A stretch of 64,000 nucleotides of DNA, taken from the NCBI GenBank assembly GCA_963825335.1, contig CAWGSP010000002.1, forward strand, positions 1 through 64,000, read 5' to 3'. A model generated the notes under the pieces. It saw only the letters and a list, made by a program, of their open reading frames with translations, made no database searches and was not told the DNA's origin. Position numbers and translations under genes: made by a program. Shown one piece after another: positions 63,050-64,000 of this stretch (positions within the stretch are counted from its first letter, which is position 1; every line of letters begins with the position of its first letter). This DNA is from Methanobacterium_B sp963825335. Its GTDB lineage: Archaea; Methanobacteriota; Methanobacteria; Methanobacteriales; Methanobacteriaceae.

Positions 63050-64000
63050 TTATTGATTTGCATTTGAAAGTGCGAGTGCAACCACCCTTGCAAATGATTC
63101 GATCAGATTTCTCTGTTCATTATCGATGGTGTCTTCTGGTGCAATTCCTAAAACACCAAAAGTCCCTTTTTGAACCTTTAATGGTATTTGATACCATTTT
63201 GAAGATGATAATGTGTCGGTTCCACAGCCTGCTGTTTTTTGATGTTCAAATACCCATTTGGACACACCCATCTCATGATCGTTGAAGTCAGAATTTAGGC
63301 CATTGCGTGATTTGACAACCAAATCATTTTTCTCGTTGGGTAAGATAATTATCACATCGTAACCAAATGTTTCTGATATGTATTTAGTACTTCTCTCCAG
63401 CACATCATCTAAATTCTGAGAATTCAAAAGATCCTTGCTGAAGTCGTACAATGCAGATATAAATTTTTCTCTCTGGCGGGTGTACGTGACTTGTCTTTTG
63501 ACAGTATCTGCCAGTAAGCTTGTTATTATACCCACGATCAACAAAACCAAAAATGTTGGAATGAAAAGCACATCTGATACACTGAATGAATAAAACGGCG
63601 GTACAAAGAAGAAATCAAAGGAAGCAACTGCAAATACTGATGCAAGTATCCCTGCATTACGTCCGTACACAAGACTTGTTAAAACCACGGGTATAATAAA
63701 TATCATGGGTATGTTGATCGCTTCTAGGAACGGCCGGATAAATAAACAAATTATGACAGTGAGGGCAATACTCATAAAACTAAAAATATATGGCTTCAAT
63801 TCCAAATTATTAGCATTCCCTTCCCTTCCCTTCAAATTTTCATGGTTAACGTTGAAATTTTCATCATTTTCAACAACTAATACTTGTGCATCTGTTTTTT
63901 GAATTACTTTGTTGATTATGGAGCCTTGTATGATTTCTTGGAGGCGGGACCTTCTTGAATGGCCCATCATGATCAGTGTAACGTTTTTAGATTCAGCAAA
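63050..64000 (-). CDS. KdpD-like sensor protein, C-terminal part
   Basis: The frame is open to the window edge (about 316 residues seen), so the N-terminus is missing. First comes the end of a universal-stress-protein-like domain (VTLIMMGHSRRSRLQEIIQGSIINKV). A DUF4118 membrane module with about four helices follows (about residues 85-180). Then a charged coil (TVKRQVTYTRQREKFISALYDFSKDLLNSQ) leads into a GAF domain that ends the protein. The order USP-DUF4118-GAF is that of KdpD, but the HisKA and ATPase domains are absent, so it ends as a kinase-less sensor. It could take part in potassium or osmotic sensing. Confidence 0.85.
   Translation of the reverse strand, partial: FAESKNVTLIMMGHSRRSRLQEIIQGSIINKVIQKTDAQVLVVENDENFNVNHENLKGREGNANNLELKPYIFSFMSIALTVIICLFIRPFLEAINIPMIFIIPVVLTSLVYGRNAGILASVFAVASFDFFFVPPFYSFSVSDVLFIPTFLVLLIVGIITSLLADTVKRQVTYTRQREKFISALYDFSKDLLNSQNLDDVLERSTKYISETFGYDVIIILPNEKNDLVVKSRNGLNSDFNDHEMGVSKWVFEHQKTAGCGTDTLSSSKWYQIPLKVQKGTFGVLGIAPEDTIDNEQRNLIESFARVVALALSNANQ

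Overview
The window reads as a chromosomal stretch of a methanogenic archaeon of the order Methanobacteriales, most likely a Methanobacterium-type genome. Pointers are a 68-residue archaeal histone, a family-B DNA polymerase that stops just after motif C (the split PolB1 arrangement known from this order), DUF2178 and DUF4013 membrane proteins, TTTATATA-type archaeal promoters, GGAGGTGATC-like ribosome sites, frequent TTG/GTG starts and AT-rich DNA. There are no rRNA or tRNA genes, CRISPR arrays or intact insertion sequences that I can see. This is accessory-rich chromosome: sensors, transporters, redox enzymes, secreted proteins and several decaying genes separated by long AT-rich gaps.

Layout. 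0-8 kb: end of a zinc alcohol/formaldehyde dehydrogenase, SGNH hydrolase, stomatin-like protein, histone, a 46-residue YHS protein and small unknown genes. 8.4-11.5 kb: an Lrp regulator, a soluble MgtE-N/CBS protein and a divergent Nramp carrier in one likely operon. 11.8-14.4 kb: a PAS kinase and two small envelope/coiled-coil proteins. 14.8-22.4 kb: two nitroreductases, a PEBP protein, a 14-helix MFS exporter, an AbrB-MBL-TauE operon, an iron-sulfur-flavoprotein-like reductase and a DUF2178/HTH pair. 23-36 kb: a giant PAS/GAF kinase, a broken reductase paralogue, an ABC-2 permease, an MFS-PstS pair and two tandem kinases. 36-43 kb: small unknowns, a short beta-carbonic-anhydrase-like protein, two tandem paralogues divergent from polB1, and a MarR-MFS operon with a clear operator. 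43-60 kb: secreted proteins (two sharing a PsbP-like domain), frameshifted surface-protein genes, an AttH/CrtC-type protein, a GC-rich carboxylesterase that looks recently acquired, a GNAT protein, DUF4013, another kinase and a radical SAM protein. 60.5-64 kb: a translationally coupled small protein plus SMC/RecF-like ATPase, and the end of a KdpD-like sensor.

How the genes work together. Six signal-transduction proteins (five complete kinases and a partial KdpD-like sensor) occur without any stand-alone response regulator, and the only receiver domain has Asn in place of the phosphoacceptor Asp. Transporters sit beside their likely regulators (Lrp-MgtE-N-Nramp, MarR-MFS, AbrB-MBL-TauE), and 5-3-5 palindromes mark several promoters. 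The best candidate for an undescribed system is the 62-residue protein plus 739-residue ATPase with a C-terminal zinc ribbon at 60.5-63.0 kb. Its function cannot be settled from sequence alone.
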